Positions 23,001 to 35,000 of a DNA stretch of 64,000 bases are shown here, in pieces. The notes beneath the pieces were generated by a model. It saw only the letters and a program-made list of their open reading frames with translations, did no database searches and was not told the DNA's origin. Each line of letters begins with the position of its first letter. Position 1 is the first letter of the stretch. The position numbers and the translations under genes are program-made. Where the stretch lies: the NCBI RefSeq assembly GCF_901709675.1, contig NC_051101.1, positions 1,792,501-1,856,500 of the forward strand. Direction: 5' to 3'. The stretch comes from Syngnathus acus (taxonomy: Eukaryota; Chordata; Actinopteri; Syngnathiformes; Syngnathidae).

Positions 23001-26000
23001 ACAGACAAGGACAGAAGCTTGAACACAGATGCCGGTAAATTCTGTCATTTTGTTTTGTGTGCTTCACTAACAGTCATGAAACTGCTTGAGTGTCGAGTTG
23101 CTCCATGTGGTTAGCCAAAGACACCAGTATCTGTAAATACCAAACGTTTGGTAACTGGGCTACGAATGGGTGACCAAGACCAAATATTTGCTCGCACTTC
23201 ATTTTGTTGACATCGCCGCGTCACACCTGCGACACGGTGACATAACCAAACTTTCATCTCCAGAGCCTCACATTCTTTTCATGTCTTGCATTTTCTCGAC
23301 GCTGGCTCAGATGCGTTCTCTCTGCGGTTTACGTATGGAGATCGGCATGTTTATTGCCAATACTTTGCTGGGCCGAGGTGCGTCCGGCGCACTTTTCGAG
23401 CACTTGACAGTTTGAATCAAGGCAGAGCGCTCGATGAAACTCTTGCAATCGACATCATCGGATTGTGCGGCAGAGCCGTTGATGCGCCTGACCTACTCTG
23501 GTCGGCGGGGGAGCTGGATGCATTCGGGCTCTGAGTGGGTTGATTTGGAAATGTGCTTTGTGGCTTTGACTTCTTCACTGTGGCACTGACATGCTGTATT
23601 GAAGATTCTCCACTCCGGTCCCCCCTGAAGCCAACGGGCTATTTTTGTTCCTCTACGCATAATGTATGCATTTACACTCGTTCTTTAGTGCGGCCGCAGT
23701 CTCAAATTCCTTCCCCGGATTCTGCTGAGTCGTGATATTTGCACTAAGAGGTGCTTGGAAGGGAATCGTTGAGACACTGAGCAAAAAGTTTGAACAGAAG
23801 ACTGAAAGGACTTAGAGGAGCAGGTTTAATGTTTGCCATCGTCCTGACTGTTTTCCATGTGAAAATGACCAATAAAAGGGTTGAAGCACTATCCAGAAAT
23901 ATATATTTTTATCCCCCCCCCTTCGCAAAAATAGCCTGAAGTTGAATATAAATGCTGCAAAATGTGTCTCTGTCAAGATGTCATTTGCGTCTTTCCACAG
24001 CAACTCCATTTTATTACACTTAGCAAAGCAGGAGCTGACCCAACCGCGTCCAATCCTGCGACTAATCGGCAAGGCCGAAGAACCGCTTAACATTTAAGCG
24101 CCCGCAGGGCCCTGACTGCCCTCGATCCCTATCGGAACATTTGGGGCGTCATCGCCGCCTACGCTTGCACAAGAAGGCCTTTCTGCTGACGGTTAAGGAT
24201 AACCGTTTTCCTCGTGGCGGGTGCCTCGGAGGAGACCGTATGTGCGGACAAAATATATTTTGATATCTTCGTCAAATCGTTTGGGTTGAAATAATTAAAT
24301 TAAATGCTGTGCTGTTTCTTCGGCTAATTGCGAGGCCGTCTGATGGCCAAGCTTGTGGGATCAAATTAGACCCTGTGCAAGCATTATACAAGTACTAGTT
24401 TACCATTAGGCTGCAAATATTTTTCACGAGGGCGATATTTGCTACCAGTAGTCACAAGCCGCGGATCACCCCATTTCCAGAGTTGTGAAAAGCGAACAGC
24501 GGCAGCCGCGTCCGTTGCCGCGTTGTCAGCAGAAACGTGACAAACACTCTGGGACTCTTATTAATTTGTGCTTGTTTTCACGTTTCGCGTATCAATGATC
24601 GGCATTTGTCTTTGATGGCCAAGTCATCAATAACGAGTGTGGTTTTACCTGGTGGGTGAATGAAAGCTTTAGCTTTTGGCTACATAGGCTGACTAATCCA
24701 AATTGGAGGAGGAAGTTCATGTTGGGCCTGTGACAAGATCTCGTGTAGCACTTGAAACAAAATGTCATCCCAGGAGCGGATTCTTGAACGAGCATCTCGA
24801 AATGTTTTGTTTGCCACCAGCACACATTTTTGCATCAAACATCTGCCGGTGCTCATGTGGCGGGCATTGTCTCTTTGCCTCTCACAGTGATGGACACCAC
24901 AGCAGTTTTTGCGGCCCTATACAACGTGTGCGAGGAGAACGCCGCCTTCTTCTCGGGCGGGGTCAAAGGCCCGCAAAGCGACGCGGCCCGCCGGCTGGTG
25001 GACACCATGAAGCTGATCCAGGAGCACGCCCGCACCCTGGAGCCTGTCATCTCCGGCTTTGCCGCCATCTACCACCATTTTGACTTTGACCCCCACATAC
25101 CAGCCAACGGCTATCGATCTCTCGTCAAGGTAGGCCCCCCTCAAATCATCATTCCACTCATGGCAGCTCACTTTCATAAACCTTCCCGCCAAAATAACTA
25201 TCTGGAAATGGGAGATCTATTCCCGAATTGTTATGAGCCAAAAGTTGATACACGCCTCCTCGACCCCGCCTACATCCCTAAAAAAAAAAGGGAAAAAACA
25301 ATTTCAAAGTGAGATGAATCTAAAAGCCGTTAGCCAATTAATCCGAGGGAGCCTCCACTTTAGTAACCCGTTGAAGAATTGCTCGGCAGCCCCCGCTTGG
25401 CAGGACACGAGTTTGTTTCAAGGTCAGCTCGTTTGTTCCCCAAATTGATTTTGTCTTGCAAATGGAGTGAGAACAACTCCTGGGTGGACGCACACTATTT
25501 TATCTCCCACAGTTATTGATTGAGCACAGTGACCTTCAGAAGAGACCTTCCGAAGAGACCTTCAGCCGAGCGGCGGGCACATGAATGCCTCCCTCTGTGT
25601 ACTGCCGTCGAGCCCTCGTGTTCCAACAACGGCCCCGACTAATTTGTTCATCGTAACACCCCCTGCGCAAGTGTCGCAAATTCAAACGTATCGTGCTAAG
25701 TCTCTCAATTGATCAGTCTTTGTGTGTGAGTGTGTGTGTCTGTGTCTTTTTTTTGTAGTAGGACTCAAATTTGTGCGACACCGATGACCGCAGACCTTAG
25801 GGCCTGCAAATTTTGCAACTGAAGCGACCATCTGTTCCAAAAATACTTACAAAACTAAAAGAGTTTGTGCTATTCCCCACTGGCAACATTATGAGAACTT
25901 AATTCACACTTGAGGCGATTTCATTTTAATATTCCGAATGCTCCTCCAACTGGATGAGAAGTGAACCATTCTGAAATGGACTGTAAAGTGTTTGCGTCCT

Positions 26001-29000
26001 GCTTTGCTGCTGTTCTTTTCACAGCAGCGCTCGTAAGCTGAAATCTTCCTCCTGGCGTTGGCAGGTGGTGCGTTGCTGCCTCCTCCACATCATCCACAAG
26101 GGGCGCTACATCAGCAGCAACCGGCGCAGCATCTTCTTCCGTGTGGCCCACAACGCGGGAGAGATGGAGGCCTACTGCAACGCGCTGTGCCAGCTGCGGG
26201 CGTTGCTTCACCTGGCCCGCCGCATGCTGCACGACAATGGCCACGGCGACCTCTTCTTCCACGATGAGAGCGGCCTCAGCGAGAGCTTCGTGCGCGAATA
26301 CAGCTCCATGCACAAGGGGTGCTTCTATGGCCGCTGCCTGGGCTTTCAGGTGCCGTCCTCGTTGAAGGCGTGGGGAGGAACAGATTAATTTTGATAAACA
26401 TAAAAAACATTTACATTATGAGATGAACCGTTAGCCATTGCTTACCGTAGGCATAAAAAGCAGGATTACAGAGGAAGTCATTCAAACAAAATTTAACATT
26501 TGTTTTGCTTTCAAATTGACTCCCATCTTTAATTAGTGTGCTGCTAGTGGTCGGCAGTGGAATTACACCCCTAAGCACATGTTTGGGAAAATTCAAATAG
26601 TTTAACCAAGTGTTGCGTAAGATGTCATCTGTTGTTTTGTTTTTTTTTGCTTTAGGAACGCGACGCAAAATTGTGACTATGGCATTCAAGGTCCCGATTT
26701 TCTGCTTTTGCCCCACCAGTTCACCCGGGCTATCCGTCCGTCCCTACAGACCATCGCCATCGGCCTCGTGGCCTTTGGAGAGAACTACAAGCGCAATCAG
26801 TCTGGAATAGGTCAGCACCGTTCTCATTGTCATTCAAGGGTTGTTCTCGCCTCGCCGCTTCCGCGCTCTACCCTTCTCCCTCACCTCCCCCCTCTCTCGC
26901 ATCTTTTCGTGCCACGTACTATGTGTTGCATGCTCTTTCATCCTTCCGGAATCTCCGGCGCTTGCCTGCAGTTCTCTCCGCATTTTAGAACCTTGTAGAC
27001 ATCTTGTAAACACCAGAAGAGCCTTGGGTAGATATTGATATGTACAACGTTAACGCTGAGAGCACTTTGCACTGGCTAGCTTAGAATTCAGTCCCCCTTG
27101 AAATGCTGCCTTTGCTGAAATGCCTTCAAATGCCATTGGCAAAAGTGGCATGATTGGGGGGCTCTGGTTCATGTTGGTGCCTCATGGAGCAGCTGCCTAA
27201 AATAGGACAGCGCACAGCAGATGTGCTTTTTCATTTCTTTGATAGAAATGACCTTGAGGTGTTTGGACGCACGGAACGAGAAGTATAACGAGAAGCCACT
27301 GTATAACCAAACGACAGTTAAACTACTAATTTTGTACGCCTTTTTTTACGGAGTTTATATGTCTGGCTGCAATTCAACTCGCTCTTTTTATGTGCTCTCT
27401 GTTGTGCCCCAGTGGAGGCAGGGGGTATTGCACCATATGGTGAGTACCTGTGAACGGAGTCCTCGCAGAAAAAAAAAAAAACCTTGAACGCGCCAGTAGT
27501 GCTCGTCCATCAAGTAAAGTTGCAGGAGTCGAGTCGACGTAAAACATTGACGGATCTGAGAGGCTTCTGCAACTATTCTTTGACCTTTAATAATTTTCAC
27601 TCCCTGCAACACAAGTGTACTCCCATCCTTTCTTTCCCCCCTTTGATTAATTTCACTGCCCGGCCGCCGCGCAAATGAAAATTGCACCGGTGTCGTTTTA
27701 CATGGGCCGTCCTGGTCTTTTGCCCCAGGCGTGGTGGCCAGCTCCATTTTCACGTCGGGCAAGTACGTCATCGACCCCGAGTTGAGGGGGGCCGAGTTTG
27801 AGCGCATCACCCAGAATCTCGACATCCATTTCTGGAAGACCTACTGGAACGTCACAGAGACTGAAGTGCTATCGGTAAGTGGAGGCGGAAGCCCACCCCC
27901 AAATTTCAAAATATGGTAAAATTCACAAATCCGGCCCTACTTCAATACTTGGCAAATTAAAGACTGGCTGCATGTTGAGACTATCAAAGAGGAGTTAACT
28001 TCATTTATACCTGTAGCTGGCTAAGTGACTAACATGTTTGTCTTCAATACTTGTGTGCCTATTGGGAGACGTCCCGCTATCATTATGCCTTGGTGCCCAC
28101 GATGATAATAGAGGCGAATTCAATTTATTCTGCGCCATTTATGATTTATTCATGCGGTTTCTCTTTCCCTCCAGTGAACTCACTGTGTAACGCACAATCG
28201 CCTTTTCTCAATTTGCTCTCCTTCTCCTCCCGCCGCCTTGCAGAGTCTGGTCAGCATGACGTCCGTGACGGTCAAGGTGAACCGAGCGCTCTCCGTGCCT
28301 CCCATCCCCTTCGACCTCCCGCTGGCAGCCAATCCGCGAGCCTCAGTGACCATACCGCAGCCCTCGGCACACATTGGCACCAACCCTGTCCAGATGAGGC
28401 TCATCTCCTACGAGCTGCGGGAAGGACAGGTACCTGTCGTGGCAATGGGCGGACTTCACACTGTCATTTGACTTTACCAAGGCTGCTTTTGCACCGCATG
28501 CATACAAAAATGCATGAAATTGGTTCCCTTGAGAGGATTCTTCCAAATGTGGCCCACCGCTATTGTGCAGATATTTTTCTTACAGTAAATAAAACATGTC
28601 TATTTTTGGTATTTTTGTGTGGCGGCTCAGTGGCGCACTGGTTAGCACGACCACGTCACAGTTAGGAGGGTGCCGGTTCGATTCCACCTCCGGCCCTCCC
28701 TGTGTGGAGTTTGCATGTTCTCCCCGTGCCCGCGTGGGTTTTCTCCGGGCACTCCGGTTTCCTCCCACATTCCAAAAACATGCTTGGTAGGCCGATTGAG
28801 CACTCCAAATTGCCCTTAGGTGTGAGTGCGAGTGCGGATGGTTGTTCGTCTCTGTGTGCCCTGCGATTGGCTGGCAACCGATTCAGGGTGTCCACCGCCT
28901 ACTGCCCGATGACTGCTAAAGCGGTACAGAAAATGGATGGATGGATATTTCTGGTGTAATTCCACCACCGACCACTAAATAGCAGCACACTGTGCATCCT

Positions 29001-32000
29001 GCTCTATTGCGCTGCCCTCAACTGAAGTCCCGAAGGATTGTTTTACACTTGTGTTCTCTCGCTCCAGGACAGCGAGAGCCTGCTCTCGCTCACCCGCTCT
29101 GATGCGGGCTCCATCTCACTCTCACTGGGGATGAAGGCCAAGCGGCTGCCGCCGTCCCCCTGCCTCCTCATCCACTTCCATGGCGGAGGCTTTGTGGCTC
29201 AGACCTCCAAATCCCATGAGGTACAATTACCAAATTCAAATATAATTTTTCTCACCGAGCCAGCAAAGGCAAACATGAGCAACGTTGCTGCTTGTTCCTC
29301 CTCTGAGGTGTGAAAGGAACCAAATTGATGAGGTCGACAGGCGCAGGGACAAAGTGATGGGTTGTCATCATAAAAATGTGCACACCCTCTTCGAACCGGG
29401 GTGAGGGTCTGTTTCAGAGCAGTTGCCGGTCATATCATGTCCTCCCCGTAATGTTGCTCGGACGGCAGTCGCAGCACCTGCACTGGTCAAGATAGGCCAG
29501 ATGCTCTGCTCACGTTTGCTCCCTCATGCTGACTGCCATTGAAAATGCATGAATTGCGCTCACTCGCTGCACCCTTTGTGCAGCGCTAAAGAGCAGATGT
29601 GTGTTTGAGAGTTTTGTTCTTGGCTGCCAGAACGTGTGTGCACCACAAGGCTTTCTGGAGTCATGTAAAATTAACTAACCTCGCACGCACACACACACAC
29701 ATACACACGCACACACAATCCCTTATCTCCTGTTGAGTCGGCCATTTGTTTTGTTCCCTTGCAGTTCGTGAATGATGAGCTGGCCTGACTGGCAGAGCTG
29801 CACATAATCTCTGACACTCACTTCAGCAGTGACAGTTCGGACACACGCACTAGACACTATATTGTACCCGAAAAGCCTCTCAAGAGATCCAGTGCAAGAG
29901 CTGTGTTTTTTACAAGATAGGATCGCGCAAATATGGTGAACTATGTCCAAGAAAAGTAAGTTCACGAAACAGAGCAAGTCGTTGTTTGGGAAGAAAAGAG
30001 GATTGTTATGACCAGGTGGTAAAGTCGCATACAACGGAAGGAGCAGCACAACGTCCATTGAATTTGAAACAAAAAAATACGAGAAACGGTTTTACTTCCT
30101 CATCACGGTACGCTTGTGTAAAATATAACATGAGAGACATTTTTAATTCTTTAGGTGGGGGAGCTAGAATGGTTTCATGGAATTTCCATTGAGAAATACC
30201 ATTTCAGATGAGTGTTGAAATATTCCTTATTAGACAAAAGGAAAAAAACTCCACATACAAGGTAAATTGCATATGTACTAGGGGTGTAACGATTCATCGA
30301 TACACATCGATTAATCGATATAATGCTCTACGATTTATTGGCATCGATGCTAAACGTAAACATCGATTTATATCGCCGTGTTTGACCTCGGACATTAGAC
30401 GCGACTTTATTTTGAAATCCAGTTCATTGTCGCTTGCTTCCTCTTTCCGGGAGCAGTACGCGGCGTGTTGTGTTGTGAGCAGAGCAGAGCAGGCACGTGA
30501 AAGGGGAGCCGACAACTACGCGGCTCCTGGGCTGGTGCTATGGCTACTAGCCATTGGCTAGTGTCCAAGAAGACGAGGAAATTCACTCCCCTTTGGGCTT
30601 CAAGTCATTCGTTTGGAAGCACTTTGGATTCCAAAGAAAAGATGGCTCAACGGACAATTAAAATTATTGTAAATAAATAGTTCAGTAATGCACTTTAAAG
30701 TTAATGGTATTACAAAAAAAGAAAGAATATTCATTTTTCTTTACTTATATGAGAAAAAAATATAGGAATTTGATCAAGTTCAGTGTTAAAATAAGCACTT
30801 TGTATACTACAATACTCTTGTAATTTCCTAAATAAAGAGTTTGCAGTACCTTGTTGATTTTGCGTAAGATATCGGCAAATATCGTATCGTGGTTCTTTGT
30901 ATTGATATGATATCGTATCGTGACAAAACCCGCGATTTACACCCCTAATATGTACGCATCAAAAGAGAGGATGATCGTAACGGCAAATTTGTCACGATTG
31001 CCCCGTTCACGCTTTCCTCTGCTGGCTGCACGAGCTCACTTGAGTGCGCTACGATTAATTATTATGACAGCAGAACACTCAAGGTGTCACCGCTGAGTTT
31101 CTGGAAGTGCTGAGTCATCACAACGCGACAAGTCCGCTTCCATGACATGCAAAACTTGGAGAGAGAACTTTTGAGCTTGTCGTCAATCTTACGGCAGCTC
31201 TTCACGCCGTTCCCTTTTGCGTTCTCATCAAATGAGGACGTCTTTTGTTGGTGACCGCACTGTGCAGCTCCTCTGTCTAGACCAGGGGTGGGCAAACTTT
31301 TTGACTCGCGGGCCGAACTGGGTTCTAAATTTGGACCGGAGGGCCGAACCAGGAGCAGATGGACGTAGTGTTTGTGTGAAGTAATATAAGCGACCTGTAA
31401 AGGTCATTGCATAAAAGATTTTGGCCTTTAGTAGGTAGTAAAGCATGGATATTCCAAACAAGTTTTTTGAAAACAAATGCATTTATTAACAGCATTAAAA
31501 AAAAAAATCACAAAAAAACTGCTATCAGAGATTCTCATAAAATACGACACTATTATTATGAATAACAGTCTCCATCACTTCAGTGCCTGCAGGTCAGATT
31601 AATGAAAAATGTTTATCTTATGAGATCACATCAAACAGCAAACATTCTGACCAAATATATCATCTTGAAGAATCGGTGAAAGCATACATCCAAATAAAGT
31701 AATCAAAACGGCAACACGGTGAGGGGTATCTGAACATCAGAGCAGAGTTTTAACTCACAAACACCTGGTAACAGAGGTGAGGAAACGGGAAACACTTCCT
31801 TAAAGTAAGCCTTAAGAACTTTACAGGTTAAGATTAGTCGCAAACAGGTGGTGCATCAATGTCCTTGAGCATCCTGCATTGTTTGAAAATGAGAATGGTC
31901 GCTAGTTTCAATCCCTGCTATGTGTACAAATCATATTCAAAATGCATTTTTTTACAACAAACTTGAGAGCCTCCCCTTCATTTTCAGTGGGAACAGTGTT

Positions 32001-35000
32001 GTTGGTCTCCCTTTTTTGCTAGTGCATCATAGTCTGGAGTAAAATTTGTTGTGGCAATTCTTAGGAGAGATCCGTTTACTTCGATCTGTGACGGGTTGAT
32101 GTGGCTGAACGTCACGTCGCGTACGTCGAGCCAAATTGGCCACTCTTTTAACATTCGGCACTCACTTCTTTTCTTCGGGCCACTAATTTTAATGGAAGGA
32201 TTCCAGGGGAAGGTTTGTGGGTGGCTTTAGCGTAAAACTATCTGAAAGCTCAGCGAGCGAATTACAAGAATGCTGTCGTCACAGCCCACGCTCTAAATTC
32301 GGGACTGATACAAATAGAGCGCGAGTGCGCCATGTCCGTACTACTGAGTACGTACGTACACGCACTTGTGAGTGTGCACCGAGCTTTCTGACACGGCTTC
32401 CGGTAGTAAATGCGCAGGCGAGCGGTTCCCCATCTACTGGGGAAACGCAGTCATTGCAGGCAAAATGACAAAAAAAAAAGTTTAATAATACAATTAATTC
32501 AGGGTTGGCGGGCCGGATTAAACGGTCCCGTGGGCCGGATGTGGCCCGCGGGCCGTAGTTTGCCCACCCCTGGTCTAGACAATAAAGCCGGAAAGCAGAC
32601 ACTCCACATCGCAGGCACCGATTGGTTTTATGCCCCCCTCCTCTTGTCTTAGCCCTCTTATCTTCCTCTCTGCTTTTTTGTGCCAGCTGTTGTTTCTCGT
32701 GGCTTCATCAGCACATCTAACGTTCCCTTTGGCTCTTTTTGTGCAGCCCTACCTGAAGAGCTGGTCCCAGGACTTGGGCGTCCCCATTCTATCAGTGGAC
32801 TACTCCCTGGCCCCTGAAGCCCCTTTTCCGCGGGCCCTGGAGGAGTGCTTCTTTGCGTACTGCTGGGCTTTGCGGAACCACCAGCTGCTCGGTATGTGCA
32901 GTACTCTCCCCGCATTCCTGTTTTTCCCCAACCTCCCTCAGACTCAAGAATCTCATAACGGATTTAAAAAAAAAAGTGTTCATGATCTGCCCCTTTCCCT
33001 GCCAGGCTGGACCGGCGAGAAAGTCTGCCTAGCGGGCGACAGCGCTGGGGGCAACCTGTGCGTGACCACGTCGATGCGGGCAGCCACCTACGGTGTGCGC
33101 ATGCCAGACGGCCTGGTGGCCACTTACCCAGCCATGCTACTCACTGCCTACGCCTCGCCGTCCCGGCTGCTCAGTCTCATGGACCCCATGGTGCCACTCA
33201 GCGTGCTCTCCAGGTGTGTCAGCGCCTACACAGGTGCGTGGCTGCCGTCCTCCCGCACGCTTTGCTTTTCACATGACTCAACGCGCAGTCAGGTACACCG
33301 AGTCCCAGCTTCCACGTAGAATGTTCAACATAAATGTCAGCATTCATTTTAAAGCACAGATTATTTTTAGTTTTAATACTCACAAAGGAAATTCTCTTGC
33401 CCTCACAGATGTGAATGAAACTCTTTAGAAAGTGATTATTTTCTTAGTAATTTCTTCCCTTGCAGGGGTCATTCCTGTAAAGCCCGCCACTTCTCGCTAT
33501 TTGCATATATATTACTTTGCGACTCTTCTTATTGTGGCGTGTAAATAATCGGCACTCGCAATAACATTTCGTCTGACAGGTGGAGGGGGCTGTGGTAATT
33601 AATCCTATATATATTGTCTAGCGTTTGTTTGCCATCAATAACTATTTGTTTTTATTCCCTCTTGGCTGAAATTGTCTCGAATCATCACATTTGTTTCTTT
33701 TTTCTTTTATGACCGTCCCTCGATCCGTAATTGAAGCTTTTCCCCCACTCCAGGTAATGAGCCGCAGACAGAAAAGCAGGTGGAGAAGCTGAGCACACTC
33801 ACCACGGTGAGGAGGGACACGGCGCTGCTGCTCCGAGACTTCCGGCAGGGCGCGTCCAACTGGATCCACTCTCTCCTGGACTCCAACAGAGGTGCCGACT
33901 CGCAACCGCTAGCCGCTGGTAAGCAGGGATTCGGTCACCAGGGGGAGACTTATTGTTGAGAAAATGGGAAAGGGTAGCATACATAAAGTTGATTTTAGTC
34001 ACCAGTAAACGACAATAGGCAGATTTTGGGCTGACAAAATGCGCAAGTCAAAAAATAAAAATAATTAGCGCCATCTATGTACAGGCACACGCGCACATTT
34101 ATTGTGCTGGCCTTTTTGTGTTGCAGCTGATTACATTTGGCCACTTAAGAGGTAACGGTAGCCCGTATTTTTAATTCATATGATTATCTGGACTCAGGGT
34201 CCACTTATGGCCTCCCTGTTGTTTTCCACGCTTGTAAATCCATTCATATCAATTCAGCTCACTGCAACACGAGGCCTTCTACAGTAATTGTTCATTACCG
34301 CCGCCATAAATTACTCCCACGATGGCCTAACTCGCCGACGACTCCTCCGCGGTGGATTCCAAACTCAAAGCGCCGGCAGTTGAATTTGTCTTTTTGCGCC
34401 GCCAGACACGGTGAGGACCAGCGTGTCGGAGACGTCCATCTCCTCGCCTCATGTGGACCCGCCGGTCCCGTCGGAGCCGGACGACTCCCCGGCCAGGAAG
34501 TTATCCGCAAAGAGCCAGACGTGCCAGGACCTCAGAGCTCATAATTCTGCCTCCCTCTGCGCCCCGCCGCTTGTGTCTGAGAGCGCTGTAGGTCCCAACG
34601 AGATTTGTTTTTACCTTCTGCTTTTCTCTGAAATGAGGCCGTTGTTCAACCTTGAAACCTTGAAAAGTGCTGCAAGTTTTATTTTATTTTTTTCAACAGG
34701 CATCCTTGTCTGTGTTGATCTGCTTAACAAACAAGAACTACTTTTGAACAGTCAAACGTCATAACATTCTGCCTTTTGTTATAAAATATTTTGACTTTTT
34801 TCCGGCTCTATTTTATTAATCCTTATAGCGTGTATTGCAATGTTGTTTTTTTTTTGCATTTCTTAATATCAACTCTAAAGCCATGTCACATTTTCCTGCC
34901 GTGTCTTCCACAGCCTGAAGAAGTCCACTTCTCCATCTCATCGGACACTCACTCATCTGTGCACAATGACCTGTCTTTGGTGGCCATACCGCCCCCCGAT

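Noticed and set aside
23286-23534. 82-codon open frame with a [10 protein letters not shown] stretch in a LIPE intron
   Set aside because: No family recognised, no splice context and no codon pattern beyond chance; it lies inside an intron of a well-supported gene.
28051-28665. 204-codon open frame overlapping LIPE exon 28244-28429
   Set aside because: It reads the exon in the wrong frame and runs into the SINE; the true frame is the one matching lipase.
28675-28685. tRNA gene suggested by a perfect box B
   Set aside because: The sequence does not fold as a tRNA and is the head of a SINE with copies elsewhere in the window.
33203-33220. Earlier donor in the LIPE catalytic exon (CAG before GTGTGT)
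   Set aside because: Using it would remove CVSAYTG, which is conserved in the lipase; the donor at 33234 keeps it.
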